Source of the DNA: Mycobacteriaceae bacterium 1482268.1 | GTDB taxonomy: Bacteria > Actinomycetota > Actinomycetes > Mycobacteriales > Mycobacteriaceae | DNA length: 53,905 nucleotides | Direction of reading: 5' to 3' | Assembly (NCBI GenBank): GCA_001665255.1 | Contig: LZSH01000550.1 | Span: 1-53,905 of the forward strand | In this document: in pieces, positions 53,210 to 53,905 of the stretch | Numbering within the stretch: the first letter of the stretch is position 1 | Layout: each line of letters opens with the position of its first letter | Made by a program: the position numbers and the translations under genes | Notes under the pieces: model-generated | The model's database searches: none | What the model was told of the DNA's origin: nothing | The model's input: the letters and a program-made list of their open reading frames with translations, nothing else

Positions 53210-53905
53210 TGCAGCAGAAGCACCTCCTGCTCAAGGTGTCCATTTTCACCGTGGCGATGCTGCTCGTCGCGGCGATGCTGGTGGTGGTGTTCGGCGAGTT
53301 CCGGTTCGCATCGGAGAGCAAGTACCACGCGACATTCACCGAGGCCTCGCGGCTGAAGGCCGGCCAAGATGTCCGCATCGCCGGTGTTCCGGTGGGCACG
53401 GTCGGAGCGCTCAAACTCAACCCCGACAACACGGTCGATGTCGCGTTCGACGTCGATGAGCGCTACCAGCTCTACACCTCGACGCGTGCCGTCGTCCGCT
53501 ATGAAAACCTCGTCGGCGACCGCTATCTCGAGATCACGGCCGGCCCCGGCGAGCTGCGCAAGCTCCCCGCCGGTAGCACCATCCCCGTGCAGAACACCCA
53601 GCCCGCGCTCGACCTCGACGCACTACTCGGCGGGCTGCGGCCGGTCCTCAAGGGCTTGGACGGCTCGAAGATCAACGAGGTCAGCAGCGCGGTCATGGAG
53701 CTGTTGCAGGGTCAAGGCGGCGCGCTGTCCACGCTTCTGTCGACGACAAGCGCGTTCAGCCAGAACCTGGCGGCCCGCGATCAGCTCATCGGAGACGTGA
53801 TCAACAACCTCAACACCGTGCTCGGGACCGTCGACGAGAAGGGTGTGCAGTTCGACGCCAGCGTCGATCAGCTGCAGAAGCTGCTCAGCGGCCTCGCGGA
53901 GGGAC
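53209..53905 (+). CDS. mce4B: Mce4B sterol-uptake protein (cut by window end)
   Basis: The first 232 codons are present. An anchor segment FTVAMLLVAAMLVVVFGEF is followed by the MCE domain YHATFTEASRLKAGQDVRIA with GVPVGTVGALKLNPDN and VRYENLVGDRYLEI, then the start of the helical part (LLGGLRPVLKGLDGSKINEV). The ATG shares its first base with the mce4A stop (TGATG). The family's usual length is about 350 residues, so roughly a third lies beyond the window. It corresponds to Rv3498c. Confidence 0.93.
   Translation, partial: MQQKHLLLKVSIFTVAMLLVAAMLVVVFGEFRFASESKYHATFTEASRLKAGQDVRIAGVPVGTVGALKLNPDNTVDVAFDVDERYQLYTSTRAVVRYENLVGDRYLEITAGPGELRKLPAGSTIPVQNTQPALDLDALLGGLRPVLKGLDGSKINEVSSAVMELLQGQGGALSTLLSTTSAFSQNLAARDQLIGDVINNLNTVLGTVDEKGVQFDASVDQLQKLLSGLAEG

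Overview
The window looks like a piece of a fast-growing mycobacterial chromosome (Mycobacterium/Mycolicibacterium). The base composition is high G+C, GTG and TTG starts are frequent, and the steroid-catabolic genes and the start of mce4 resemble those of M. tuberculosis in sequence and largely in order. The KstD, KshA, CYP142, EchA19, FadD17 and FadD19 proteins are close enough to the M. tuberculosis proteins I remember to fix their start codons.

Positions 1 to about 15,270 hold a surface-polysaccharide locus. It encodes a chain-length/tyrosine-kinase (Wzz/CpsD-like) protein that is broken at the window edge, an alpha-1,3-glucanase-like hydrolase, a secreted lipase, three glycosyltransferases, a WcaF-like acetyltransferase, GDP-mannose dehydratase and GDP-fucose synthase (a GDP-L-fucose supply), a Wzx-like flippase, an AsnB-like amidotransferase and UDP-glucose dehydrogenase (a UDP-glucuronate supply). 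No polymerase and no initiating phosphoglycosyltransferase are visible, so part of the locus must lie to the left. An A+T-rich stretch near 15,360-15,540 separates it from the next region.

Positions about 15,630-50,130 are the cholesterol/sterol catabolic region. Ring degradation is covered by kstD, kshA and hsaE-hsaG-hsaF. Side-chain degradation is covered by cyp142, fadD19, fadD17, fadE26/fadE27, echA19, a MaoC hydratase, hsd4A, ltp3/ltp4 with a DUF35 partner, and ferredoxin fdxD. Interspersed are conserved but poorly understood companions (Rv3519, Rv3527, Rv3529c, Rv3530c and Rv3531c homologues, two F420-type oxidoreductases, a gamma-carbonic-anhydrase-like protein) and less expected genes: rmlA, a hemophore-like remnant, an IclR regulator, a MOSC protein, an alpha/beta-hydrolase fused to an adenylate cyclase, a nitroreductase and an AraC regulator. 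Nine sites match or nearly match the KstR operator (T-N2-AAC-N2-GTT-N2-A). Most sit between divergent genes, so most of the region is probably one sterol-induced regulon.

From about 50,390 to the end lies the start of the mce4 sterol-import operon (yrbE4A, yrbE4B, mce4A, partial mce4B), behind two KstR-like sites. Import, side-chain removal and ring cleavage are thus encoded side by side.

The most striking unexplained structures are: an exact 77-bp inverted repeat that splits the Wzz/kinase gene (a real invertible segment or an assembly fold-back); a kinase domain whose P-loop has lost its lysine; three tandem 26-bp copies of the ribosome-binding site and TTG start of fadD17; and a dispersed hairpin repeat present twice.
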